This document shows positions 50,301 to 62,000 of a stretch of DNA of 64,000 bases, piece by piece. The position numbers and the translations under genes were made by a program. Below the pieces are notes generated by a model. That model saw only the letters and a program-made list of their open reading frames with translations, made no database searches and was not told the origin of the DNA. The stretch spans positions 39,089,424 to 39,153,423 of the forward strand of contig OZ029914.1 of assembly GCA_964023275.1 (NCBI GenBank). The letters run 5' to 3'. The stretch is from Norana najaformis (lineage: Eukaryota; Annelida; Clitellata; Crassiclitellata; Hormogastridae). Every line of letters begins with the position of its first letter. Within the stretch, counting starts at the first letter, position 1.

Positions 50301-53137
50301 TATTGGAGGAGGGACCTACAGAGCTGGAGTGCACAACACGAATGCTGAATGAAGAAGCAAAGAAATATGGACTGTACATGAACTTTGATAAGACAAAAAC
50401 AATGGTATTTGGCGACAAAAACATCACCCAGCAGATAGTGGTTGAAAGAATGCAGCTGGAGAATGTAGAGAGGTTCACTTATCTTGGAAGTAATATGACA
50501 TATGACCTAGATTGCAAAAGTGAAATAAAGATACGAATAGCGAGGGGAATAGCAGTGTTGAAAGCAATGGATAAAACTTGGAAGAGCAGAGCAATCAGCA
50601 TGAAAACAAAACTGGAGGTATTAAAGACATGTGTATTTAGCACCATGATGTATGGATGTGAGACATGGGTCCTGACAAAAGACTCACGACGGAGAGTCTT
50701 GGCATTTGAAAGAAAATGTTACAGAAAAATCCTAAGGATCGGATGGACTCAGAAGATTAGGAATGAAGAGGTTTACGAAAGAGTGGCTATAACCGAGAAT
50801 CTACTGCAGAAGGTTATTCAGCGAAAACTTGGATTGTTTGGACATATCTGTAGAATGAAGGATGACAGAAATATTAAGACTCTGATGTTTGGAATTATGG
50901 AAGGTACGAACAAGAGAGGCAGACCACATCGAGAGTGGGTGGATGACATTGAGGAGTGGTGTGGCGCGGACTTGCAGAGACTGGGACATGCGGCTCAAAA
51001 CAGAATCGAGTGGAGACACATTGTGAAACGGGCATCGGACACCTACGGGCATTGAGCCCACGGTTGTTGATGATGATGATGAAGAATTATAATTAGCCAT
51101 AAATAAAGCTTATTATGACATTTTAGTTTTGTCAAAGACATCGTTTAAAGAGTGGACTGGGTTTTCTTTACAAAATCGACGATATCTCAGAAACTAGACC
51201 TGATGCACTCAATCCAATGACATTTTCTGAATCAGCGCCCAAAATTACCCCAAGAACAGGTCTAAAACCGAAGGCAACAAGAAAAAAAATTTTTTCTGTT
51301 GGCCAGTGTTATTAGACTCCCAATAGGCAAGCTTCTATTTTCCAGCTTGATGAGTGTCGTTTCTAACTTAGGATCACATGAATTATGTGGACCAGGACAA
51401 CAAAAAAGGTTTTGGACGATACAGTTTTAAGGATTGGCACACTGCATGCCTGTTTCAGGCGCTGCCATACTTGCCTCCACCCTGTCGTAGCCACAGCCAG
51501 CAGTAGATTCAAGACGGGAAGGCAAGGTACGGCGTCGCATTGTGGATACGGCTAAGCTCTCTAAAGAGAGAATGGTAGCTTAGGATTTGATCAATTATTA
51601 TTTTTGTCATAATATCTGTATTTATTAAGCGCCAATTTACAATGACTAAAGTTACTAAACATCATTCGATGGCACTGAGCAATGTTATTGTGCGTGAAGG
51701 ACTTGATCAAGATCCCTACACACTCATCGTCTCCAGAAGGCTTGAGTCCGGCACTCCGCGAGCGCTCAAACCAATTGGCTACCGTACATGTTAAGTCCTT
51801 ACATTAAGTACCAAGTACCATTTCCTGCATTTTAAGCAGCAACAATTTAATTGAATACATGTGAGTGAACTGCTGGCTTTTCATCAGGCTGGCTTCATTC
51901 TCACCTTGTTGAAAAGCGTAATAAAACCGGAAACCTGTCCTCGAAATTGAGTAATCTGTACGGAATTGAATTACAGCGTGGTTGCAAGATGCATATGAAA
52001 CAGCACGTGGTTCTTCTAACTGGCAAAGCTTTCGCTTGCTTTCAAAATTTGATGAGCACCATATCTGAACATAAATTAAAATAAATTCCAATGACACTCC
52101 AACATAGACGCTATACTTTTAGTTTGACGTCGCTAAGCACTAATATAAATAATCTTGCGAGTTCTATTTTCGTGGAAAACATTAACCGAAAATGCATTAT
52201 CATGCCACTGAACATCGTGCAAAGAGATTCATTCTCAAGCATCGCTGCTAAGGCTCAGAATTCAAGTTTCTATCCCACTCTCGATTCACACTGTCTCTGT
52301 TTCTTAAATGATGTGATATATTTAATGTGGCTCAAATAAGCCTTCTATCTAATTCACAATAAACGATTTTTGTTAGCAGTGATTCTCTCATTATATGCGT
52401 TGCTGTCACAATGCCTGTTTCAGACACTGCCATACTCACCTCCACCCAGTCGAGGCCACAGCCACTAGCAGGTTCAAGATCAATTGTTTCATAAAAAATA
52501 GTCAAGACGTTTTGTCCATAAGCTCTAAGGTTATACGTGCATTGAAGGTTATTGGGGTAAGAGATCGGAAAGCCTGGAGAAGAGACATATCCCACAGGAG
52601 CTGAGTATTCCAATCTACCACAATCTGGAAAAAACCAACATTAAAATCTGTTTATAAATGTTTTGGCTTCCGGTTTAAACCAATTACATAAATAATTCGT
52701 CAGAAATCAGTTTAGGTTTGATTTTTTCTCATTATATATAGTTTTATCCAATTTGCAATGTTAAGATACGTCTACCAATATGTCATCGCTGCGTCCTGGG
52801 TTTATTTCTGCAGCGTCATGTGAATAGCGAATTATTTTCAACCATTTAAGTATGCTAAATTTAGGATTGTTTAAGAGCTACTGATACGTCCTCCGTCAAC
52901 TGAAGAACTTTCAAACTCGCGATTTGTCATATTAGCTTCTTGAAAATTAATATATAAAATATTAATATACATTGCTACATTTTATACTGCGCACTGGAGG
53001 CGGCGACATTCACAAAAGTAATGCCGATTACAGGCCTATCCCTACACTTCACTTTTACCTTGGGCATGACACTGAACGAATCCGCTTGTCAGCGTTAACG
53101 TCACGATCAATGCCTTATTTGTCCAGATGCAGCCCAT
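42402..53137 (-). CDS. Unit 3 CUB receptor, six exons interrupted by a nested transposon
   Basis: Exons: 53059-53137 (signal peptide MGCIWTNKALIVTLTLTSGF), 52440-52624 and 51905-52064 (CUB), 44157-44342 (stalk), 43462-43590 (membrane), 42402-42604 (tail). The total is 942 bases, 313 residues plus stop, phases consistent, all sites canonical. The CUB is clearly diverged from units 1 and 2 (DCGRLEYSAPVGYVSSPGFP, GLDWVE) but keeps six Cys and the GF.FYYAF end. The stalk begins with six Pro, then Thr runs broken by one Lys, an expansion of a coding triplet repeat. The membrane exon is LGPNSSSLLILVLVGLLGL. The tail keeps FRESYFNDDIYDQPEEDYEN and the Y-x-N motif. The intron between second CUB exon and stalk is about 7.5 kb because of the inserted transposon, against about 1.6 kb in units 1 and 2. 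The role is inferred to be a type I surface receptor; the ligand is unknown. Confidence 0.82.
43666..43840 (-). mobile_element. tRNA-derived SINE, unit 3, first copy
   Basis: The best tRNA-like head of the family: GGCTGCCAAGTGGTTAGAGC, then GGTTCAAGC (B box) and a body ending CGGCACTTAATAAATGCC. It lies at the position equivalent to the first SINE of units 1 and 2. Confidence 0.65.
44270..44335. repeat. (GTT)n/(GGT)n triplet repeat inside the stalk exon
   Basis: A coding microsatellite. On the minus strand it encodes the Pro6 and Thr-rich part of the unit 3 stalk. In units 1 and 2 the same place has only GTTGTTGTTGGTGG. Confidence 0.9.
45823..47529 (-). CDS. Transposon-borne 568-residue zinc-motif protein, probable transposase
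   Basis: One uninterrupted frame, ATG to stop. It resembles a repeated family of uncharacterised animal proteins, often annotated as hypothetical, that I know from its pattern rather than by name. Visible parts are C16-x2-C19 with C60-x2-C63 (zinc knuckle of the ZAD or THAP-like kind), a second C96-x2-C99, an acidic Ser-rich linker (about 145-175), LFIDSSK at 261, ICVDLKMVNFLLG at 315, C337-x2-C340, PPLHIKLGLMKQFV near 384, and FPENLGDFSEEQGERFHQD near 504. D264, D318 and E517 could form an RNase H-like DDE triad; this is a guess from spacing and context. It lies inside a pair of inverted repeats, as a transposase would. No stop or frameshift is seen, so the copy may be recent. A captured host gene is the alternative. 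Confidence 0.7.
   Translation of the reverse strand: MATSRRSCINHPDIFCYICGEYTLKANRKPFSEFVKRAYVGYFGVKLGDQDKQWAPHTVCKTCIEQLRHWTIGKRSCLKFGVPMVWREQINHFDDCYFCMVNIIGINRNNRHKLSYSDIPSARRPVPHSDIVPVPPFRELPQLSDDETCMSNIGQDDESEESGGSDSDFQSTSHSERFDQKELSDLIRDLNLSKESSELLASRLKEKNALQPGKKIIIYRNREKDLLPFFTEDNNLVFCNDISNLLKKIGLSDYSPDEWRLFIDSSKRSLKCVLLNNGNKFGSIPIGHSTRMKEEYNAISLVLEKIKYKEHQWVICVDLKMVNFLLGQQSGYTKYPCFLCQLWDSRAKHEHWTRKDWPSRKDMVVGAQNVIKESLVARDRIILPPLHIKLGLMKQFVRASNKEGSCFEYIVHKLPGITMEKLKAGIFDGPQIRQLMNDPLFIPSMNEIESCAWSSFVLVTKNFLGNKKADNYAQLVEDMLLHFNKLGCNMSIKVHYLHSHLDRFPENLGDFSEEQGERFHQDIKTMENRYQGRWDAHMMADYCWNIMRDCSGRCHTRKSYKRSFFGVE
47919..51081 (+). mobile_element. Full-length RTE-type LINE with 11-bp target duplications
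   Basis: The direct repeats AAGAATTATAA at 47908-47918 and 51082-51092 bound an element of 3,163 bases. It has a 125-base 5' leader, one ORF, and about 26 bases after the stop ending in (TGA)n. A single endonuclease-RT ORF with a very short 3' region closed by a triplet repeat is the RTE plan. It has inserted into the DNA transposon. Confidence 0.93.
48044..51055 (+). CDS. RTE-type LINE polyprotein (AP endonuclease + reverse transcriptase)
   Basis: 1003 residues in one frame. The N-terminal apurinic-type endonuclease shows GTWNVRTLW (51-59), ISEMRW (81-86), IIGGDWN (182-188) and the SDH active-site motif (280-282). The reverse transcriptase follows, with NNKSPGRDNITGEMIKHGG, NNYRTIALISHLGK, DEQAGFRKDRST, VDFKKAFDSI, GMRQGDPISPMVFI and the catalytic LRFADDVDIL near residue 748. 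The C-terminal region has MMYGCETWVLTK, LFGHICRMKDD and RGRPHREWVDDIEEW. Reverse transcription is primed at nicked target DNA in the nucleus. All key residues are present, so the copy looks competent, and the two truncated copies in the window are almost identical to it. The ATG is the first in frame after the leader. A shadow frame at 48034-48363 is not a gene. Confidence 0.92.
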   Translation: MPNKKDASTCRLGRPPVKQGPRNQSSDRGWIDKLATERKSLKPAREMISVGTWNVRTLWAAGKLEMLEEEMSRYRCDILGISEMRWTQSGEMRNGGIIWSGDPSRHEAGVGFLLSNRARNALIRYRPVNKRMMLAQFSAQPFNITTIQVYAPTAESSEEEIEDFYSKLTELIGEVQKKDTLIIGGDWNAKIGTDRTGWEGVMGKYGFGDRNERGERLLEFAVDNDLTICNTRFQQKQCRKWTWRSSDGQTRNMIDMILIRRKWNTAVQLCRTFQGADIDSDHSLVMANIKLKLKKKHEPCFVKRRNIERLKEESTRIKYQQALGRNLKELEEEQDLESRTEKLTAAINNAIEEAVPEEEKIKQKWITQETLRLIQEKRELKLKRDTSQVAERKYKESCNRVRKAAREDKAQWLEQQCREIEKNFGEGKSREVYKMIRNVNRNWQPRLTAIKDEKAKMLTTKEDIIQRWTEYCSELYSEQPNQDLTREIIKELKAISPPTTETNTDILLEEVQKAITRLKNNKSPGRDNITGEMIKHGGDLLLGEIHRLCNMAWEQGQAPEEWKKSILVTIYKKGSPLECNNYRTIALISHLGKVLMMVLAERLRSQMEEYLTDEQAGFRKDRSTIQQILALRLIAEKARRKNKKVYNCFVDFKKAFDSIDQNVTWAVLQSYGVDNKLIQLLRDINGTSQAAVRTCGKLGPWFRTNRGMRQGDPISPMVFITDLERAMDRVKSKGISVQGICINNLRFADDVDILEEGPTELECTTRMLNEEAKKYGLYMNFDKTKTMVFGDKNITQQIVVERMQLENVERFTYLGSNMTYDLDCKSEIKIRIARGIAVLKAMDKTWKSRAISMKTKLEVLKTCVFSTMMYGCETWVLTKDSRRRVLAFERKCYRKILRIGWTQKIRNEEVYERVAITENLLQKVIQRKLGLFGHICRMKDDRNIKTLMFGIMEGTNKRGRPHREWVDDIEEWCGADLQRLGHAAQNRIEWRHIVKRASDTYGH
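51615..51790 (-). mobile_element. tRNA-derived SINE, unit 3, second copy
   Basis: Equivalent to the second SINE in units 1 and 2: head GTAGCCAATTGGTTTGAGCG, then GGACTCAAGCC and a tail GGCGCTTAATAAATACAG. Confidence 0.55.
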
Positions 53138-54179
53138 TTCCGACTTAGAGATACAGCCTTGATTTGGTTGATATAACTGATCTTCTGAAATTAAATAGTT
53201 TATATATTTGTAAGCACAACTTGGTACATTGCCACATGCAGTTTAATTTGCCATCGTACGACAATTCAGTAACAGTTGGCTCTTAACTATTACACACTTG
53301 CGCAGTGAAGATGAGCTACAAATGGTCTCGATTGCATGACAACCGACAAGAGTATGAATAAAATGACAAGGACCTAATTTATGACACTGAGTAATAGTTT
53401 CAGAGGATGTCGAAACACGATCCAGAATTTGTTGTCTTTGTTTGAACAATAATTCCAAATTAGCTGCTGTATGGTTTGTTAAATCTTGCGCATACATAGG
53501 CCTATATATGTATATATATATACAGTGTAACATGACTATGAACAGGGTTTGGAGAATTAAAATAATTTCATTTGGTTAACATCGTGTACTGCATATAGCC
53601 CAATAGAGCGGCCTGATGTTGAACCAGGATGTAAAGTTATACATAGTTTTGGGAATGAATCCTGTTTGGCAGCAACTGGTCTTATGGACGCATAAACACA
53701 TCGCTTCGCTAATGAAATAACCATGAAACATTGGAAAGCTGGTGGTTTACCACACTACAACTATAGTTTGTTTACTCATTTCTCGGGCACATTTAAATTG
53801 CCAATCGTGTGTGCTTTGTACACCAAACAGAATTTTGGACCACCCACATAATATTGCAGTATTATTCTATATTGCCAGATTAAAACGACTGTATTAGTCA
53901 GTTAGTTATCTAGACAATTAGCTTATCGCCGCTTAATATCTTCATATAAGCGCTGCCTTCGCTATAGCCCAAATCGTTTTAAAGGTCATTCTGCAAAAAA
54001 ATTAACCACTAAGCAAACAGCTAACTAGGACAGTCACCGCTGACGGGTACCCGCACACACGCATATCCCAACCAACGGAATTTCATCCAGCGTTACAACT
54101 GACTTAATGTTCAGAATTCCAGGAGAGGACTGCATCAAGGACGAGAAACGACGACAACCGACGAAGTCCGCAACACTCG

Positions 54180-54590
54180 ATGTATGTGTTACTTCGCAGG
54201 CCAGCATTCCTTCGTAGATGGCAGAAAATTCAGCTTCCGGATGTCCTGCGAGCCACAGGGTCTGTGCAGGATAGACATTCGTTACCTACCGGCCGATTGC
54301 TTGTCGAACTTCTTTGTGATTGGCGGTCGGTGTCATTCCAAAGACTTGCTGTGCCTCGTACCAGAAAAGAGTTGTGTTATCGAGCCATGCACCTCGGTGG
54401 CTGGTCCAACCTTTCTGAAGTCGCTGCCCACTTCTGTTCAATTTGTCAGTTCCTTGACGTCGTTTAGGTGTGAACTTAAGTCTGTTTCAATGTTTCAAAT
54501 TGCTTACCCACCATTCGCCTCAGATTCAGGTTTACTGACATTGCGCGCGTTACAAGTGCTTTAAATAAATAAGTAAATAAATAAATAAAT
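54180..54590 (+). mobile_element. CR1/L2-like LINE C-terminal relic with (AAAT)n tail, unit 3
   Basis: Two overlapping frames are needed to follow VPRTRKELC then SVAGPTFLKSLPTSV, so it is frameshifted. It keeps about 90 bases of 3' end and an (AAATAAGT/AAAT)n tail (54565-54590) that units 1 and 2 have lost. Confidence 0.6.
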
Positions 54591-57500
54591 CGCATGACTT
54601 CCATGCTATTGTTTCCCGTATCGGAATTTGACCTGAATTTTCCAACGGATTACGATTTCACTTAAAACGACCATCGATCGATGCTTTGGGCATTTATGAC
54701 AACAGCGCTATATATGTCATCGAATTAGATTAGATTAGATTACACTCTCTTTATCCATCCTTCACCGAATCCAAGATTTTCCTGTTTCAGACAACATATA
54801 GCGGTCTGAGGTTCGACACTGTTCAGAAGCAAACTGTTCACCCTGTATAGGTGAGTCGGTGCAAATCGTCGATCACGCTTGGATCACAAGTAACCAACAA
54901 ATCGTCCAAGATCACATTCAATCCAAGGCGCAACGAGCAACAACTCCGAAACTTAGATATAGTCACGGTAGAATTCCGAACAAATAAATATTACCGAGCA
55001 AATTTCGTGTTGGAAGAAATAATTTGTTGACGTCACACGATAGGCAAAACAACGGTCATTTGGGCCACGCTCGTGCACAAAACTAGTATGCTTAGATAGC
55101 CGTCATGAATTTAATAGGTCTATGAAAGTATATTCTGTTTTGTTTCATTTATAAATATTTTCAATGCACAATCTACATAGCTGCGATGAACATGTCTAGC
55201 TTTACCTACGTCAGTTATTTATAAGTACAATACTTTGTTATTTGCAATAATAATATTCACCTGTTATTAATTATGCTCATGCTTAATTAAGTAAAAATTG
55301 TAATTTCGTTCTTTTGTGATAGGTAATGTCTTACTACCTCTTTTAAAGACACTGTCAAACTTAACTCGGTTTACGCACCTCCTTGACTTTTAACATCTTC
55401 ACTTTTCCTTAGTTTGCTACTGTAAGTACGCATTAATTTAATAGGCAAAGTGTTTATAATGTGAACTTGTATGAAAATTTGCTCGTCTTTCAAAGATATG
55501 GCCAGGACCCCAGGGCGAATTGCGCCACAAAGGCATGCAGAAGCCACTTAAATACACAAGGAAATGTACAGAAATGAACTCAACTCATCAATATTTTGTT
55601 GCAATCGCGCGCCTTTGGATAAACCTAAATTTATATCCTCAAGAAAGTACAGAGTATACAACGATACGGAGACACTGAGATACGTTAAAAGATATAATTG
55701 TAAATGTACATATTTCCCTAGAGCGACTGTATGGCGTCGACCTTACTCTTTTTTCAATGAAGTTATCGGGTGCGATTCTTCACCACCGCTGCCCATTTGA
55801 ATGGGCGCCAACGTCATTTAAGTTTCTCGTGTATAGGACCGTCATATCCCGAGATTCAAATCCTTGAAATATAGCCACTATCGTAATGCGAACCAGCATC
55901 CTCACGCACTAAGATATGCACGTTTACTGATTTCTCTTTCTCCTAAACCTGTGTGCTACTGGCTCATGTTCGGAATAGCGTAGCGTTTAGCTTCAAGTGA
56001 TATTAATATAAATATATGGATAGCCTACAGATCACATGTATAGTTCTGTTTAACTTACGTGAAAATAAATTTAAAGAGCTCCTCGAAACGTAGATCTCGG
56101 ACAAGTTTAACGAAGCGACGAATTTGATGCAGAATGTCCGTAACGGGTAGCCTATTGTCGATATTTTTTCTTTCTGTGGCTTTAGTCACGAACGGCAATT
56201 ATGGTATATGGCATCGCATGCATATGCATCACTCTAATTAACGTTTAATGACTGCTAACAGAGTGTTCGGAATAAGACTATTTACACAGCGCGCTTTTGC
56301 TATCCGTGTAAAGCATTAACATTAGAAAATATTACTTAGCTCGTTAGTGTATAAGCAAGTTCAAAAACAGGCTGACTTAAGGAAAAATCAAGAAGATGCA
56401 TGCACTGTGCATGAACAGTCTGACTTTATCTTTTGCAATATCTTCAAATTTCTCGGGTATTTCTTATCTATATACAAATGTAAAATTGTAAAAGCTCACG
56501 GTATTTCTAAGACAGCGAGTAAAGAATATATTGAAAGTTTAGAAGCGTTTTTCGTGACCTACAAGCAACATCACAAACATCACCAAATGTTAAACTAGAC
56601 TTAAGTCAAATGTTAAATTACACTTACGTGCACCGAATAGAAACAACAAATTTCTTAATGCAATCCAACTGTTGACGTTACTTAAAGCATCACAATGTAT
56701 GTCCCATTTGGACAGGAGTTAAAGTTCAATGCCCTAATACTGTAACAGTCTATTTTTGAGTACGCTAGAGAGTTTAAGAGCTCCTTTTATTTAGGATATT
56801 ATGTAGGACATAATGGCTCAGGGCATGTGGTACACAATACATAATTATACTGTCTTGTAATTACATGCAGAAGATAAATGAAGGTTATGCTATTATTAAA
56901 CCGCATGAGGAAGTATGTCTGATTATTTTGTTAGGGTTTTCCGAAACTCGTGACAGACTTCAACTGCTGACACTCATTAGCAGTTAAATTATATTGTTAC
57001 TGGGAATGCATTTTAAACAACTGTCGAATAGTAAATGTTTTCTGACACTCTAAAAGCTAATACCAGAAAACTTAGTCTTACATCTGCATTATGCATGTTT
57101 GAAGAAAACGTTATATTTTATACCACGTCGTCAAAATCACACTAATTGGAAACACAAAAATTGCTTACTGCTCTTTCCCACAGATTAAACAAATGAGAGC
57201 AACTAGTTTTAATTTAAACCATTTAGCTATTGCCCTTATATCCCTTCAGTATACTGAGAGGGTTAATATATACAAATTAGAAATACTTAAGTTTATTTGA
57301 GTCATTAATGGATAATAAACTGTTTGCAATGCACTTTATCTGAGTTTGTGGTCATTCCGCATTCTATCACCACAAATATAACCACAGTGTAGCCACTACC
57401 CCATCTCATCATAATAATCTATTAGTGGTGGATGCACAAATTTTTGTCACTTGAGCAGTAAATTCGTTGAAGTGTGCTTGAGTCGAGTCTGCGGTTATTG

Positions 57501-58979
57501 TGCAATATATAACCATGTATATCCACCGTACTATAGTACAGTGTCAAAATAGCTCTATAAATAAAGATAGCGACAGGAATTCAAAGAATGTCAAGATGTT
57601 TGTGGTTTGTAAGTACACTTCACAAATACAGTGCCCAAATATAATGTATTTACCTAATCACTCAACATAAATGTTAAAAAATTAGCTTTAGCTATTGAAC
57701 TGACATCTCTGCACAGATGTTTTGAATTTTTCTGTATACGATAGTTATTGTTGCTTAGTATTTGCCCAAAATCTCTCCGGCTCCTCATTATTTTCTCCAT
57801 CTTCAGACAACTCGGTATGAGGCTAAGCACCCCCTTCCGAAGAGCACCGAACGACTTGCTCAGTGCTACTTGCTTAGCTGCATGTTGGCGACATCTGTTG
57901 CAATCTCGTCCAGCGCATCTAAATACATTCAATACCTCTTTAGTGCTATATCCACGCTTTTTATTGGATGTGTCTCACTTGCCGAACAGCCATTTTGACG
58001 TAGCATAGATAGGTTTTTAAAGTCGTTGTAGACCTACTGCCACTTAGCGAATTCAGTGTAAATTCGAGCAGTGTGACACTCATTCAGTACACATATGCTA
58101 CCTACCTAACAAACGTTAAATCATCCTGAAAGGGTTAGGTGCTAGACGATGGTCTGTAAGCCCTTCGGCCCCAATGGTTACGTGGGGAAAGGGTTACATT
58201 TCTATAATGTTAAGGTCTTTTCCTGTTTAATAAGTATTTCTAATTTAGTAATTACGACTTCATAAGTTTAATACAAGTTTATATCACTAACTTGCTGACT
58301 GGTTTTATTCATTTAATTGAATACCGTTGTAAAGCGTCGCTCATGTTTCTGTCTCAATGGGGTTTTCACAAGGATGGCTTGCCTTTTGCGACAGAATTTT
58401 AAGGGAAGATAATTAGATTACGGTTACAGTCGAATTCACAACTCAAGTTATTATGCGATGTCATGTCCATTTGTAGAAGGCCTAAATTGTTAACATTTGT
58501 TGTATTCGTCATGAGCAAGTAGGAATGTAGTTGCACAGACATTATATTATGATGGTGGCTTAGGTCTCTTAGTCATTTAATCAGACTATTGAGGTCTTCC
58601 TATCGAAGAAATCCATAAAACAGACAAGAACACAGCCTAATTGTTTTCATGAATTCAGCATATAAAATCAAACACGGCAAAATTTCTACTTCGACAAACG
58701 CATAATTAAAGACTACTTGTTTTAGGTCAGTGACCCCAGTATAATATAATATGCCAAATAATGAAACATGTGATAAATAATGATAATATGTTGATTTCAT
58801 TAAAAAGATGTATACTTCCTTGTAGTAAACTATAAGGGATTTCTTTACCAATTATGATGGCATTTGAGATGTCAGAATCTTTGTTATCGAGCAAGAGCTG
58901 TTTCTGAATAAATGCTCTAAGCTATATTACTTATCTGACTAAAGCAAACCGTCCACGTATCTTATTTCTACAGTTCACC

Positions 58980-58985
58980 TTTATT
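58980..58985 (-). terminator. Polyadenylation signal, unit 4 gene
   Basis: AATAAA on the minus strand, about 78 bases after the TAA of the tail exon. Confidence 0.6.
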
Positions 58986-59062
58986 GTTTTCTTCTATATA
59001 TGCGCATACCTAGATTATTAAGCCCTGTATAAGTGCTTGTCTTATGCTAATATGGTTGCAGA

Positions 59063-62000
59063 TTAACACTGGCGACTGATAGTTTCGGCCTCCACCTCCA
59101 TCATATTGAGATATTCGTTCTGAGTATCATCAAAGTCGTCGTCGAAATCGATCACCCTAAAATTGTCGAATCCTCCAGCTCCGTTAGCTGTAGCTGTTTG
59201 TCCTTCTCTAGTTTCGTTTGAATGACATGTGTAACACTCAGCCGGTGGTTCTGCAATACCCTCTTCTCGCGAATCTTTGCTGGTAACTATTTATCAAAAC
59301 AGAAAGTGCTTATAAATGTGTACATCGATCATGCAGCCTTAAGGTTAGAAAAGGTTTGGGTGTACATTTTTAGGTTATAACAACTACAAGAAATTTAAGG
59401 TTTTCAGTGCTAACTGTGCATGGAAAACATTTAAAAGCGTTTTAGAGGCAGTAAACACTTAAACATGAATAAGTACAAGTCGTAGGCCTATTTGTGACAC
59501 AGTAAATTGAACAAGAAGAAAAATAACTCATACCAAATATCTTCTTGCCTCCTTTTCTTCTACACGTTAGGCAGATAGTCAGAGCGAACACAAACAGACA
59601 ACTGAGACTCAACAGACCAATCAGTCCTACTATCAGCAGTGCCGAATAGTTTGGGCCTAGCACTACAAATTTTATCACCACAAAAGTATTTCAAAATAAG
59701 AATCATGCACTATCAGAAACCTATATATAATACTTAATCTCCGGTATTTGAATCATAACTTAGTGACGCCTACGTGGTTTTTAAAAATATTATCAACTTT
59801 GATCTAATTCTCTGAAAGATTTATTGGGTTTTCTGCTTAAATGAAGATTTAACCAGTTTTAAACTGGTTCTTAAAATTAAATTTTTATTATTACTCTGCT
59901 ACACCTAGCTGCTGTTATGTGTAAAATAGAATGCTTAATAGTAATGCATTTTAAGCGATATGAATTGGACATAAAATCTGCGTATACTTGTAGCAATGCG
60001 GAGGATGAAGTTCACATTATCTGAAACTTGGGTAACGGGAGAACTGACTTCGGTCGTAAGTGTCAAAGGCTCTGTTTGAATCCCTAACGGATTTTTCGCT
60101 GGTGCTGTACTTGAATCTGAAATTTAAATTATATCAATACTACTTATTTATTGAATAAAGCAAGTGATAGTAAAGATTGAACCAGCCTAGAATTATTTAA
60201 TATAATTTTATATTTTATAGTTACGCTGCTACATCTAGTCACACTTGTAAGTGGAGCTAAATGCTTAATAATAATAAGTTTATTTGTTTTATAACTTAAA
60301 ACAACTGAATTTTGTCAACTTGTTGCAAAGAAGCTAATAATACTTTACTGTTTGAAATTCTGGAAACAACGGATCTGCCCCGGGTTTCGGTGTCATAGTG
60401 TATAATCCCTTTTTCTGTGGGTAACATTCTTAAATCTGATGCATAGAAATATTCAGATACATGAAATTAACAGTCAACAACGTTTGCGTGAAGAAGGGAG
60501 CCTAGAACTGACACGTAGCAATAGATGACAATTTAAACTCATGGCAAGATAAGACTAAGGAACATTTAAGAAACTCTCAAAGTGCCTCTGAGATGTTTTA
60601 AAGGCATTATATAAATATTCAGATACATGTACATGTATATACACAATTACATAAACTGATTCAGAATACTCAACTCTATCTTTATAGAACTTTGGAAACT
60701 ATCTTCAAGGATAATTTTCTAAGAAGACGTACAGTATATTGACCAGCTGAAAAACATTAGGACGTCAAGGCTGGACAACAACTATAAGGTCATTTCTTTA
60801 TGACTCGCTAGATGGCTGGTAAGATGAAAATTTTATAAGTTCGGAAGGGCATAGGCTTGAATTTCGTTATTTTTCGTGGTTTTTTCTTCGCTTTTTGGCA
60901 TTCAGAGTCAATCAGCGTCAGATTTCACGTTTGGAAGTAACCCGACCTTAGATTATATGAAGTACTCATGGTATCAGTACATTTCTATGGTCACAATTTA
61001 ACACTCATAATTGTCTGAATGACATACAACTAACTCTATATGTTCTACACCCATAAGTCTTAAACCTGCACGTTTGTGCAATGCACACCTTGAGTTGCAA
61101 GTACCTGAGACCAAGAAGTCATGAAATTGCAACCATTGTTAATTACTTTGATGTGTATGTCAGTCTATGATAAGTAGATCAAGGCAATCTGCAAATTCTT
61201 ATACGCATTGTGTTAAAATGGGATGACCAGCTATGATGGTGACGACGAATATAACGATGATGATTATGATGTGGATAATCATCATCATAATCATCATCGG
61301 CAGCAGCAACAACAACATAATCTATTAAGCAACAGCAACAACATAAACAAGATCATCATTGTCAGCAAGAACATCATCACAACCATGATAAGAAAAACAA
61401 CATAGCAAGAATAATATTTGGCAAAAAACAATTCTGTAGCAATAACTAAGAAAATAAAAATTTATATAGAGCGAAACTAAACTGACTTCATGATTTTGCC
61501 ATTTAAAATAACTAAAAACGCCAAACACATTGCCAAATTAACCACAATCAGAACTATAGCGGGTTGAGATTATACTTTATGAAGTCTTTGATTTATCTTC
61601 TTCAACCTGTGATCTGCATAAACTGAATCGAAGAGCATGCATTAGCTGAAAATTACCGGATGCCCGTGAATCTGTATTCTCATTCGTTTTTATTTCAGTT
61701 GGCTGAAACTGATAGACCAACTGGAATCCTATTCCTGATTCCGACTCATCCGTGTAGAAACGCACCTCAGCATGGTTGCACGTTGCATAAGTAATGGTTG
61801 GTGGTCGGGTGGACCCACAGAACCGCTTCATGTTCTTTGCTTGCACGCATCGTATCTAAACCAATTTTTCATGAATAGGCGTATTAAGTAAACAAAAGAC
61901 ATAAATCATAACGCCATTCATACTGAACACTTGGGCTCATCTTCTAATCTTTTGTTTATAGAAGTCTCTATGCTTCATTAATTTAATCATGCTGGCCTCT

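Larger units (their letters stand above)
45507..51308 (-). mobile_element. CACTG-ended DNA transposon carrying a 568-codon ORF (contains a nested LINE)
   Basis: The ends are CACTGGCCAACA at 45507-45518 and its complement TGTTGGCCAGTG at 51297-51308, flanked by TTA at 45504-45506 and 51309-51311. Similarity between the ends extends inward imperfectly for about 130 bases; both sides share GGTCTAGTTT followed by GAGATAT. Without the nested LINE the element is about 2.6 kb. CACT(A/G) ends with a 3-bp duplication resemble CMC/EnSpm elements, but that assignment is an inference. The ORF at 45823-47529 is the likely transposase. The element is absent from the matching intron of units 1 and 2. Confidence 0.75.
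53138..59062. other. Upstream region of the unit 3 gene and spacer to the unit 4 B cassette
   Basis: A diverged version of the spacers above units 1 and 2. It holds the frameshifted LINE relic at 54180-54590 and short TA runs (53506-53522). The frame that is open in units 1 and 2 at 20346 and 34969 is broken here. No exon is supported. Confidence 0.5.
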
